In this document: positions 1-8,100 of the stretch, one piece after another
Numbering within the stretch: the stretch's first letter is position 1
Layout: the number at the start of each line of letters is the position of its first letter
Assembly: GCA_002493945.1 (NCBI GenBank)
Contig: DLAL01000015.1
Location: 1-64,000 of the forward strand
Source of the DNA: Porphyromonadaceae bacterium UBA7048
GTDB lineage: Bacteria; Bacteroidota; Bacteroidia; Bacteroidales; Muribaculaceae
Direction: 5' to 3'
Length of the DNA: 64,000 nucleotides
Notes under the pieces: generated by a model
The model's database searches: none
Seen by the model: the letters and a program-made list of their open reading frames with translations, nothing else
Told to the model about the DNA's origin: nothing
Made by a program: the position numbers and the translations under genes

Positions 1-266
1 TATTAACTAATTTTCATAAAACTATGAAAAACAAATTTTTTACTTCTTTCTGGTAGACGGCAAATGCCGTCAAATGTCTAATCTCAAAATGTCTGTATTT
101 TTGGCAGTAGTATGGAGAGCTTATTACCGCCTGTGCAGACATAGGCTTTTCTGCCTATTGGTTGGCGTGTGTCAACCCCGGAGATGTGGGATAGTGGTTC
201 TCCCTCATATGTGATGTGAGGACAATTGTCAGCTTCCTCATCGAACATACCTAAATTCCTTTATTG
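1..266. other. Noncoding prophage sequence at window edge
   Basis: No credible reading frame is visible. A short perfect hairpin lies at 56-71 (GACGGCA, AA loop, TGCCGTC) without a T-tract. The left part is AT-rich and the rest mixed. The prophage presumably continues to the left of the window. I looked for a shared direct repeat with the right phage border (11.5-12 kb) and saw none. Confidence 0.4.
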
Positions 267-306
267 ACGAGCGCGACATTATGCCGCGCTCGTTTCGTGT
301 CTTTTC
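267..306 (+). terminator. Intrinsic terminator candidate
   Basis: A perfect 9-bp stem (ACGAGCGCG at 267-275, CGCGCTCGT at 285-293) is followed by a T-rich stretch. It would end transcription of a phage gene left of the window. Confidence 0.6.
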
Positions 307-333
307 CCCGGCGGCGCGGCCACCGTACTTTTG
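302..333 (+). promoter_or_regulatory. Bacteroidales-type promoter for the tail protein gene
   Basis: The -7 box TACTTTTG at 326-333 fits TAnnTTTG. A weak T-rich -33 element sits at 302-305, 20 bp upstream. Transcription would start near 340, about 18 nt before the ATG at 358. Confidence 0.5.
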
Positions 334-357
334 CGGTACACTTAACCGACCGCAGAA

Positions 358-1356
358 ATGATAGACACCGGCACACTTACCGACCTTATTACACAGTTCC
401 GCAACACAACGGCGGCTAACTCTATTTCGCCCGAAACCGTCGGTTCGATTCTACAAAAGATTGTAGACATTCTCGCAACCGCCGGAACTCAGGCAAACCT
501 CGACATCATCAACAAATGGCACGAGGCTCTGAAAACGGCGCAACCGGCTATCACCGCGCTTTCGCAGGGCAACGCCGACCGCAATCACGTCTACCTCGCC
601 GCAAAGAGCGTCAACCTCTACACCGGCGCACTGGCCGACCTGACACCAATTCAGATACAACAGGCCACCACCGAGAGAGCCGGAGCCATGCGCGCCCAAC
701 AGGTCGTTGACCTCAACGCCGCACGCCGCGACGTGGCAGACATCAAGAAACAGATACAGACCATCAACTCCCTGTTCGTAATAGGCACCGACGACAACCT
801 GTATAAATCATCGCAAATCTCCTGTCAGGTTGTCAACGGCACCCTGCGGCTTCTCGGTGCGCAAGACCTCACAGCCGCCGGATATGTGCCGTATCTCTTT
901 CGCCGCGTAAGGAAACGAAACCCGTTCAAGGACAAGTTCGCCACCGCCGAACAGCGCGCCGCAAAGAAATACTGCCCCGTAAAGAAAGGCTGGGGGCTGT
1001 ACGGCTCGATATATGCCGTGAAGCTCAACGGCTCCGAAATCCTTTTTTCCACAAACTCACATCACAACCTGTGCGTCGAGGCAGGGGGCTGGTCTGCCGA
1101 CCCTGCCACCCTCGTAACCCGATATACCGACAAGAACGGCAACATACGCTTCGGCCTCGGTCGTAGCTCCGTGTCACTCACCGACCCGAAGAATCCGAAA
1201 AAGCAGCGCATGATACGCCTTGTGTTCGGTATCGGACTGGCTAAGCCGATTTATCCCGGCACCGCCGCCATTACTCCGGCGAACCTCACAAGCTCGCTCG
1301 CCACATTCACCATAATCTACGACCCCGGCACGGCGCGGTGGTGCTTCGGCACATAA
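358..1356 (+). CDS. Phage tail/baseplate-associated protein
   Basis: This 332-aa protein has no signal peptide or membrane segment. The N-terminal ~140 residues look helical and Ala/Gln/Thr-rich, with coiled-coil-like heptads around residues 115-140 (AARRDVADIKKQIQTINSLF). The C-terminal half is rich in Gly, Tyr and beta-branched residues, as in a receptor-binding or fibre domain. It lies directly upstream of a lysis cassette, where tail fibre or baseplate genes often sit in Bacteroidales prophages. The family assignment rests on context and general resemblance, not on a diagnostic motif. The ATG follows a promoter-like -7 box by 25 nt. Confidence 0.55.
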   Translation: MIDTGTLTDLITQFRNTTAANSISPETVGSILQKIVDILATAGTQANLDIINKWHEALKTAQPAITALSQGNADRNHVYLAAKSVNLYTGALADLTPIQIQQATTERAGAMRAQQVVDLNAARRDVADIKKQIQTINSLFVIGTDDNLYKSSQISCQVVNGTLRLLGAQDLTAAGYVPYLFRRVRKRNPFKDKFATAEQRAAKKYCPVKKGWGLYGSIYAVKLNGSEILFSTNSHHNLCVEAGGWSADPATLVTRYTDKNGNIRFGLGRSSVSLTDPKNPKKQRMIRLVFGIGLAKPIYPGTAAITPANLTSSLATFTIIYDPGTARWCFGT

Positions 1357-1358
1357 AA

Positions 1359-1488
1359 GAAAGCCCTCACGGACAAGCCGCAAGGGTATGCTATCTTTTA
1401 TGCAAGCTATGAAAGCCCTCGGAGTTGCCCCCTCGGATATGCTGTCAATGAAACTCCGCCCGGATAGCCCACACGGGAGATGCTATCC
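1359..1488 (+). repeat. Three imperfect ~37-bp direct repeats
   Basis: Copies lie at 1359-1395, 1411-1446 and 1450-1488. Each opens with GAAA(g/c)(c/t)cc and ends with a variant of (t/a)ATGCT(a/g)TC. Copies 1 and 3 can fold into a small hairpin just before that end. A 44-codon ORF starts at 1388 and ends at 1522, but the repeat spacing (52 and 39 bp) is not in frame throughout, so the repeats are not simply coding. Function unknown. Confidence 0.45.
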
Positions 1489-1635
1489 GTCATACGGAAA
1501 GAGGTATCCAGTTCATTTTTAGCATGGCTTCACTTGCGGCAGAGGTGTCCGGGTCAGCTTTAGTACGGTTTTACGTTATCCTCCGCAAAGATAGTCATAA
1601 TCCCTCACATAACCAAATAAATAGCCTCCGAAAAT

Positions 1636-1875
1636 ATGAACCTCCGCAAACACAAGCCCACGATTCAGCTACTCGCCGCCATTGTGCTTATCGCCCTCGG
1701 CTGCGGTTTGCTCGTCGCCGGATTCATACTGCCGCCTCCGGGCGAAATCCACAACTCCGTGCTTGTGGCTTTCGGCGAAATACTCACTTTCGCCGGTGCC
1801 CTGTTCGGCATTGATTATCACTATAAATATCGCTCCAACGAGCGTGAGGATAGAGAAACGGAGAAAGAGCGTTGA
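1636..1875 (+). CDS. Holin-like small membrane protein
   Basis: This 79-aa protein has a basic N-terminus (MNLRKHKPTIQ) and two hydrophobic segments, at about residues 11-31 (LLAAIVLIALGCGLLVAGFI) and 43-60 (VAFGEILTFAGALFGIDY). It ends in a highly charged tail (SNEREDRETEKER). Size, two-segment topology and position directly before an endolysin fit a phage holin. Small membrane proteins of this layout are common in Bacteroides prophages but have no strong sequence signature, so the role rests mainly on context. Confidence 0.6.
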   Translation: MNLRKHKPTIQLLAAIVLIALGCGLLVAGFILPPPGEIHNSVLVAFGEILTFAGALFGIDYHYKYRSNEREDRETEKER

Positions 1876-1922
1876 CCCCTCTATCAATCCACAATCCTCA
1901 ATACCACAAACACCAATACATT

Positions 1923-2360
1923 ATGCGAAACATCGACAAAATCATTGTGCATTGCACGGCAACCCCGGAGGGGAAGCATTTCACCGTGCAGCAAATCAGA
2001 GAATGGCATACCGCGCCGAAACCGAAAGGCAACGGCTGGCGCGACATCGGTTATCACTTCGTCGTGTATATCGACGGCAGCGTACACAACGGGCGACCCG
2101 TCGGGGAAATCGGAGCGCATTGCTCCGGACATAACGCCCACTCCATAGGCGTATGCTATGTAGGCGGCGAGGTTGCCGACGGCTCACACAAGCCCAAAGA
2201 CACGCGCACGCCCATTCAGAAAACCGCCCTGCGCCAACTCCTGAAGAAGTTAAAGGCGAAATATCCCGGCGCACGGATATACGGACACCGAGATTTCGCC
2301 CCCAAAGCCTGCCCCTCATTCGACGCCACAGCCGAGTATAAGGACATTTCAGATATGTAG
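1923..2360 (+). CDS. N-acetylmuramoyl-L-alanine amidase (phage endolysin)
   Basis: The protein (145 aa) is a T7-lysozyme/Amidase_2-type enzyme that cleaves the amide bond between MurNAc and the stem peptide. Expected zinc ligands are visible: the first His in IIVHCTA, the second in YGHRDF, and the Cys in KACPSFD near the C-terminus. The fold motifs GYHFVVYIDG and GAHCSGHNAHSIGVCYVGG are also present. A longer frame opens at 1872, but the ATG at 1923 begins the conserved domain. There is no signal peptide, so export depends on the holin just upstream. The u-spanin candidate starts 2 nt after its stop. Confidence 0.9.
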   Translation: MRNIDKIIVHCTATPEGKHFTVQQIREWHTAPKPKGNGWRDIGYHFVVYIDGSVHNGRPVGEIGAHCSGHNAHSIGVCYVGGEVADGSHKPKDTRTPIQKTALRQLLKKLKAKYPGARIYGHRDFAPKACPSFDATAEYKDISDM

Positions 2361-2362
2361 AT

Positions 2363-2878
2363 ATGAAAAGCCTCTCGACACTCGACACTAAACTCTCGAC
2401 ATTGGTTCTCGCCCTGTCGCTCACCGCACTTTGCGCCTCGTGTCGCTCCAAGAAAGAAATCGCCGCAGAGAGCCGGGCAGACATCGACAGCGTGGCCGCC
2501 ACAGTCGCCTCCGCCCACAACCTCAGAATTGACTCCGCCATGCGGCATATCAATTTTGACTTCGACACACTGGAGATAACCATTGAGCGACACGCCCCCG
2601 ACACCTCCCTCTATGCCACACCTCTCAACGAAACCGTCAGAATCCGAGCCGTCGGCGGCAGACTGGCAGACCGCCGCAAACAGATACGCAACGACATAGC
2701 CGGATATAACCGGCTTGACACCGTGGCATACCGCCACGCCTCCGCCACATCGAGAGCCGAACACACCGCCACCACATCGGTAGCAGAACCGCCCGACACC
2801 ACCCGGATATTCCTTGCCCTCGGCACCATCGTAATCATAGTGTTAGGCATATTCATCTACCTTCGCCGACGCAGATAA
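2363..2878 (+). CDS. Candidate unimolecular spanin (lipoprotein with C-terminal TM)
   Basis: The 171-aa protein starts with a lipoprotein signal (lipobox LCASC, Cys at about residue 27). A ~110-residue polar, charged, probably helical periplasmic region follows. A single membrane segment near the C-terminus (IFLALGTIVIIVLGIFIYL) ends in RRRR. An N-terminal lipid anchor in the outer membrane plus a C-terminal anchor in the inner membrane is the layout of u-spanins such as phage T1 gp11, which disrupt the outer membrane in the last lysis step. It follows the holin and endolysin by 2 nt, completing a lysis cassette. Function is inferred from topology and position. Confidence 0.65.
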   Translation: MKSLSTLDTKLSTLVLALSLTALCASCRSKKEIAAESRADIDSVAATVASAHNLRIDSAMRHINFDFDTLEITIERHAPDTSLYATPLNETVRIRAVGGRLADRRKQIRNDIAGYNRLDTVAYRHASATSRAEHTATTSVAEPPDTTRIFLALGTIVIIVLGIFIYLRRRR

Positions 2879-2916
2879 CCCATACAGAGTATTAGTTTTT
2901 TCATAAGCAGATTTTA

Positions 2917-2951
2917 AGCGACAAGTCCGTGATGGATATGTCGCTATTTTT
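2917..2951 (+). terminator. Terminator candidate after the lysis cassette
   Basis: A 7-bp stem (AGCGACA 2917-2923, TGTCGCT 2939-2945) with a 15-nt loop is followed by ATTTTT. The large loop makes it modest. Its T-tract overlaps a TATTTTTG / TAAATTTG (-7-like) region that could serve the next gene. Confidence 0.45.
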
Positions 2952-2966
2952 GATTAAATTTGCAAC

Positions 2967-3392
2967 ATGAAGATACGGACAAAAGCCTTTTGGAAATTTC
3001 AACTTGCGGTAGCAATTGTTACTGCAATTATTCAGGCTGTTTATGGGTATGTAACAAGATTTATCAATTCTGAGCCGACGTATACGTTTGCCCTCCTGTC
3101 TAATTGTATCGTACCCGTCATAATATCCGCAATTGTTTTATTCCCTGTCTGGAAATTATGGAACGGTAAATCTTGGTATTCACTTTCATTATTGTTCCTT
3201 TGCGCAATAACAATTATTTATCTTCTTTTATTTATCCTATCTTTTGTATATGTATGTGAGATAACATACGCGATTGCATGGTTATGTATAATCTTCTATA
3301 TTTACTGTGCGCCCGCCAATTTGGTAATTGCCGGAGCAATAGGATTGATAGGAAAATACCTTGTAGATAGATTTCCAAAGGCTATTTCATAA
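2967..3392 (+). CDS. AT-rich four-helix membrane protein (moron-like)
   Basis: The 141-aa protein is strongly hydrophobic with about four membrane segments: residues ~11-29, ~42-62, ~70-92 and ~100-125. The N-terminus is basic. No family is recognised. The gene is clearly richer in A+T than the surrounding phage genes and has a -7-like box TAAATTTG at 2955-2962 just ahead of the ATG. It is followed by the long gene-free stretch. Composition and isolated position suggest a separately acquired cargo gene, possibly with a superinfection or host-benefit role; that is inference. Confidence 0.6.
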   Translation: MKIRTKAFWKFQLAVAIVTAIIQAVYGYVTRFINSEPTYTFALLSNCIVPVIISAIVLFPVWKLWNGKSWYSLSLLFLCAITIIYLLLFILSFVYVCEITYAIAWLCIIFYIYCAPANLVIAGAIGLIGKYLVDRFPKAIS

Positions 3393-3575
3393 TTCACGCT
3401 TATTTTCCGACTGGAAGGGTTGCCCGTGAGGGTAGCCGTTTTATTATCCCCAATCCCACCCATAGCGTTGTGAGGCGGCGGCTTACAGGCACAGACCGCT
3501 TCGATGAAATCGCTCCGGCGCGCGGCGGCTCACTTGGCGGCGGCTCCGAGTTCCGCGCTGCGCTTGTTGCACCCT

Positions 3576-3734
3576 GCCGTCGGGTTTCGGACACGGCACA
3601 CTCTCAAATTGTTCCGCTTGGAAACCTCCGCAAGCTCCGGCTCCCTGCGCTCCACAACCGCCGCGTTGCGCCACGGCTTCACTCCGGCTTTTAAGAGAGA
3701 GCCTTGAACACAGTCCGGTCCGAAACCCGGCGGC
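3576..3734 (+). repeat. 17-bp inverted repeat with ~125-nt loop
   Basis: Arms at 3576-3592 (GCCGTCGGGTTTCGGAC) and 3718-3734 (GTCCGAAACCCGGCGGC) are complementary at 16 of 17 positions. The exception would be a U-G pair in plus-strand RNA. A base-paired stem of this length is unlikely by chance in 160 nt. Confidence 0.65.
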
Positions 3735-4494
3735 GGTGTTCAAACACTCCGAGCCTTGCCGCGCTTGCTGTCGCCGCGCCACCTCCGCTCACACCCTCGC
3801 GCCCACAGCCCTATCCGCCACCGCACAACGCCCGGCAGAGGAACACAGGCAACCCTCGCGGACAACCGCCACGACACAACGATACAACGGTATGCCGACA
3901 TATCGGCTTGACTTGCCGAAACCTCCGGGCGCACCGTGGCCGACAGCCCCACTTTCGCCGATCTGACTGCACTACGCTACAATGCCGGGCAACGCTTGGC
4001 AGTGCGGACGTGGCGACACCCCATTGGCACAAATTCCCTGCGGTCATTAGAGCCAACTCCCTGCGGTCGGGGGTGCCTGCCACTGCATTGCAAAGCCGCC
4101 CCGCACCTCCGCTGCATTACGGCAGAGCGTCTACCGGGGGCGCACACCCACGACACACGCCCTGCGGCATCGGCAACCACACACCGACATAGCGACACAA
4201 GCCCCTCCCCACACCCCAAGCGCGGCGCGTCGGCGCACAACTCCGCTCCGGCTCCCGTGGCGGTCTGGTATGTAAGGCCGAGCGGCCACTTCGCCCGACG
4301 TCGAGAGCTTTTGCGGTCAACGGCTCACTACTGCATAGAGAGCCTTATGACCGCGCTTTCGGCGTTGTTCTCCGTTGCTCCGCCTCCCATACCAGCCCTG
4401 TTGCCCCGGCCACCTCCGCTGTACGCAACGCCGACACACACCGCGCTTGCCGCCACATCAACCCGACGCGCTTCCCCGATTTGCAAATGATTTC

Positions 4495-4556
4495 GCCGAG
4501 AGTGGATTGGCCGGGATAACAAAGGAACGTGGCATTACCCAATCCACCAACTCGGC
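4495..4556 (+). repeat. Two-part inverted repeat (6 + 8 bp)
   Basis: GCCGAG (4495-4500) pairs with CTCGGC (4551-4556), and TGGATTGG (4503-4510) pairs with CCAATCCA (4539-4546). A small internal loop separates the two helices and the apical loop is 28 nt. This is typical RNA-helix geometry. Confidence 0.55.
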
Positions 4557-4761
4557 TGCATCATCGGGATTTCACCGCACGTCGGCCTGATATGGAAACA
4601 GGAATTTGCCGCGACCTCAGAACGACCTGCGCCCGTTCTGATTATCGCGTCAACGACATCACCGCGCTTTCGGCTCGGCAGGGTGCGGCGGCGTGGCGGT
4701 AGCGGCGGTTACATATTCCACCCGAAAATCCCGAAGCGACCCGAAAAAAGCGGCAGGCCGT

Positions 4762-5067
4762 GGGGGGATAGTGCAAGGCACCCTCGGTGGAAAATATTCC
4801 CCCGAACCCCCTTTGCGCCTGATAAAACATTGTTTTTCAGGCTTGCAACGATTTTTACCTCCTAAAAATCCGTGGGATTTTGTAGAACCGCCGAAGCGGT
4901 ACGGTCAAACCGTTGTGCTACACCTCTTTGCCGCCGCGATATTTCGGGGCCCGATTTCATACCCGAAACATCGCGGCGGCGAGGTGTATTCAGCGCGCAA
5001 ACTGCGTGGCCCGTCGGCTGCACCGCCCACAGTTTGCGCTCCACACCCCTAAAACCCCGTCTTTTAG
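4762..5067 (+). ncRNA. Chain of consecutive hairpins, candidate structured RNA
   Basis: Seven helices follow one another. (1) 4762-4770/4795-4803, with CACC/GGTG inside. (2) 4817-4842: GCCTGA + AAAAC pair with GTTTT + TCAGGC, one bulge, 3-nt loop. (3) 4865-4881: AAAATCC-GTG-GGATTTT. (4) 4887-4900: ACCGC-CGAA-GCGGT. (5) 4901-4913: ACGGT-CAA-ACCGT. (6) 4919-4988: TACACCTC/GAGGTGTA, then an 11-bp helix and a further 7-bp helix separated by a one-base mismatch, with a UUU bulge on the left arm. (7) 4995-5039: GCGCAAACTG/CAGTTTGCGC. CTAAAA/TTTTAG at 5049-5067 may add an eighth. The block ends where the tape measure promoter begins. No known Rfam class is recognised, and transcription and strand are unproven. 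Confidence 0.55.
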
Positions 5068-5093
5068 TGGCAGGGAGTCAGCGGTTACATTTG
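5062..5093 (+). promoter_or_regulatory. Promoter for the tape measure gene
   Basis: The -7 box TACATTTG lies at 5086-5093, with T-rich TTTT at 5062-5065 20 bp upstream. Start near 5100 gives a leader of about 13 nt before the ATG at 5113. Confidence 0.55.
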
Positions 5094-5112
5094 CGCAATA
5101 AACTGTTGAATT

Positions 5113-8100
5113 ATGGCTAATTACAATACTTCCGCAACTGTAACCCTATCGGTCAACGGCAAACAGGCCCAGCAAATGCTGAAACGTTTGCAGAACGAGG
5201 CGGCGACACTGGAGAAGAAAATCGCAAAGGCAGCGACCGCCGGAGATAAGGCCTCGATGTCGAAGTTGCAAAAGGAACTGAAACAGACCAACGGCCTTAT
5301 TCAGCAGTTGCAATCGTCGGCAAAGACCGCCGAGCAGGTTTTAAGCCGTATGGACAGGGCTACGCCGCGAGAGCTTAACAAGGCTCTTCGAACCCTCCAG
5401 TCGCAGCTTAACGGCATTCAGCGCGGCACCGCCGCATGGGACGCGCAGATTGCTAAGATTAAATTGCTCAAAGCGGAGATTGCAAAGGTCAACGCGCAAC
5501 TGGCCGTAGGGCAGACGCGATGGCAGAGGTTCAACAACTGGCTGAACAACTGCCAGACGGCAATTATGGGCGTGGTGGCCGCTATAACGGGGCTGGTGAT
5601 GGCCGGTCGTAAGGCGGTCAACACTTACGCCGAAATGGAGGAAACGCTTGCCAACACGCAGAAATACACCCGTATGACTGCCGCCGAAGTCCTCGAACTC
5701 AACGAGGCTTTCAAGGGCATGGATACGCGGTTGGCGCGTGAGCAGCTTAATCTTCTCGCACAAGAGGGCGGACGCCTCGGTTACAATACGGTGCAGTCGG
5801 TAAAGGAGTATGTCGAGGCCGCTTCGATTATAAATGTCGCACTGGTGGATTTGGGAGAGGGTGCCACGCAGACCATCGCCAAGCTCTCCAACATCTTCGG
5901 CATGGAGCAGATGTTCGGCGTAAAGGACGCGATGCTAAAAATCGGCTCGACGGTAAACCACCTCTCGCAGAACTGCACCGCCGCCAAGCCTTTCATCGTG
6001 GAGTTCGCGCAGCGCATGGCCGGCATAGGCTCGACCGCGAAAATGACTATCCCCGAAATTATGGCTTTCGCGGCCACGCTCGACGCACACGGCCAAAAGG
6101 TGGAGATGTCGGCAACGGCATTGCAGCGCACCATTATGGAGCTTTTCAAGAAACCGGGAGAAATGGCAAAAAAGGTCGGTCTCGAAACCGACACCTTCAT
6201 CGAAACGCTCAACAGGTCTACCGCCGAGGGGGTGATGATGTTCCTCGAAGCCCTGAACAGACTGGGCGAGGATCAGGCTCTCGCCGTACTATCGCCGCTG
6301 TTCCAAGACCTCGGCCTCGACGGTGCCCGTGTGTCCTCGGTGCTTTCCAACCTCTCGTCGCACCTCGATTTCCTCAAATGGCAGTTGGGAGAGGCGAGCC
6401 AAGCCTTCCGCGAGGGCACTTCGGCTTCCAACGAATATGCCATTTTCAACAACACCGCACAAGCGGCCATCGACAAGGCGCGAAAACGGGTTACGGAGCT
6501 TGCCGTGGAACTCGGCGAAAAGCTCTACCCGGTAATGCGCCACATATATACATCTTCTTCCGTTTTCCTCCGCGTTCTCAATCAGATTGTTACTTTCATC
6601 ATCAAGTACCGCGCCGCAATTCTCGGCATCATCACCGTTTTTGCCGTGTATTATTCGTGGCTCGGACTGGTGAAGACGGCTCATGTCGCCTACAATGTCG
6701 TTGTAAAGACAGCCACCGCCCTGCACAACGCATGGCGCATCGCCGTTGTTCTCGGTCGTATCGCCGTCATAGCTTTCACACAGGGCATAGGAGCGGCAAC
6801 GCACGCTTTCCGGCTACTTACCGCCGCAATGTCGGCTAATCCTTTCGGCCTCATTCTCGCGGCGGTTAGGGCTCTTGTGCTTGTAATAAAGGCGTTGTGC
6901 GACCGCACTTCCGAATACACGAAGAAGATGCGCGAGGCTGTCAACACCGCCGCCAATTTCTCTAAGGAACTTGCAAAGGAGCAGCGGCAGCTTGACGAGC
7001 TTTTCGGCAGACTTGAAGCCTGTAAGCGCGGCACAAAGGAGTACAAGGAGGTCAAGGACACCATAATAAGCCAGTACGGGAAATATCTGCGCGGCCTCAT
7101 CAACGAGCGCAACGAAATTACAGACCTCACAGCAGCTTACAGGAGGCTCGCGGCTGCGGCGCGTATCGCCGCTAAGGAACGCGCCATTCAGGGCGCGAAA
7201 GACGCGGCACAGGAAACTTTCGACGATGCTTTCAGCGGCCTTGCCAAGAAGTTACAGGAACAGCTTATCGCCTACGGAAAATCGTACAAGGACGCTGTGC
7301 GCATAACAAACCGCGTTGTCATAGACTTGCAGACAACTGGCACTATCGGTCAGGATATCGTCGGCGAGTTGGAGGGCATAAAGGGCAGCTTGCAGGACAA
7401 ATGGGGGTGGACGGCACACCCGGTCAATGTGGTTAATGAAATGATTGGCACCCATACCGAGTATCAGACCGCTATGGGCGAAATAAGCAACATCGAGCGC
7501 GAAACAAACCCTCTCGCCGGTTATTCGGCCACGGAACTGCGGCGGCTTATCGAGGACTTCGAGGGGCACGCCGGGCGCGGTGAGGGCGGAACCATAATCA
7601 TAGGCATAGACGCGCCCAACCCGACAACAAAGCGAATCGCAGCCAACGAGGTGGCCGACTTCCTCGATGAAGCGCGTGCCCGGCTGTCGGTGCTTGAATC
7701 GCCCTCCGCCGATGTCGTGTCGGGCAACCCGGATTTCTCGCTCGATGATTTCACTCCTTACGAATCGGAGAAAGACCGAAAGGCGCGCGAGGCCGAGGAA
7801 CGCCGCGCGGCAATAAAGACGCGCAAGGAGTTCAAGCAACAGCTTAACGTTGCAAAAGGCGAATGGGAGGCCGGTGCCGCGCAGAATGTCAGCGACTACT
7901 CCGCAGGGCTGAAATCGTGGACGCAGTTTCTACTCGACAAGCACAATCTCGAAGTGAAATACTTCGACGACCGCCTCCGTATTTTCGAGGCGAACAATCT
8001 TCAGGAGGACGAGGATTATCAGGAACTGCTGAAGAAGAAAGCGGAGCTTCAGGCGGAATGGCTGAAAAAGAACGCCTCGCTGTCGGTGGAGGAAAGCCGC

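Larger units (their letters stand above)
3393..5085. other. Long gene-free, structure-rich phage segment
   Basis: About 1.7 kb lies between the AT-rich membrane gene and the tape measure gene. All frames give only short, composition-driven ORFs (Pro/Arg/Thr/Ala-rich, the longest 184 codons at 3936-4490) with no recognisable domain. Over roughly 3700-4480 the plus strand is much richer in C than G, unlike flanking genes. Several well-formed inverted repeats occur, listed separately at 3576-3734, 4495-4556 and 4762-5067. A 23-bp-spaced direct repeat of TCCCTGCGGTC lies at 4035 and 4058. The simplest reading is one large structured noncoding RNA or a packaging/recombination region; a decayed gene is possible. 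Confidence 0.5.

Noticed and set aside
1..1635. Diversity-generating retroelement variable region near the tail gene
   Set aside because: No reverse transcriptase gene and no template/variable repeat pair differing at adenines is visible in the window.
3936..4490. 184-codon plus-strand ORF in the phage gene-free block
   Set aside because: Composition is extreme (Pro/Arg/Thr/His/Ala), it has no domain, and overlapping frames of similar length exist on both strands in the same GC-rich, C-skewed DNA.
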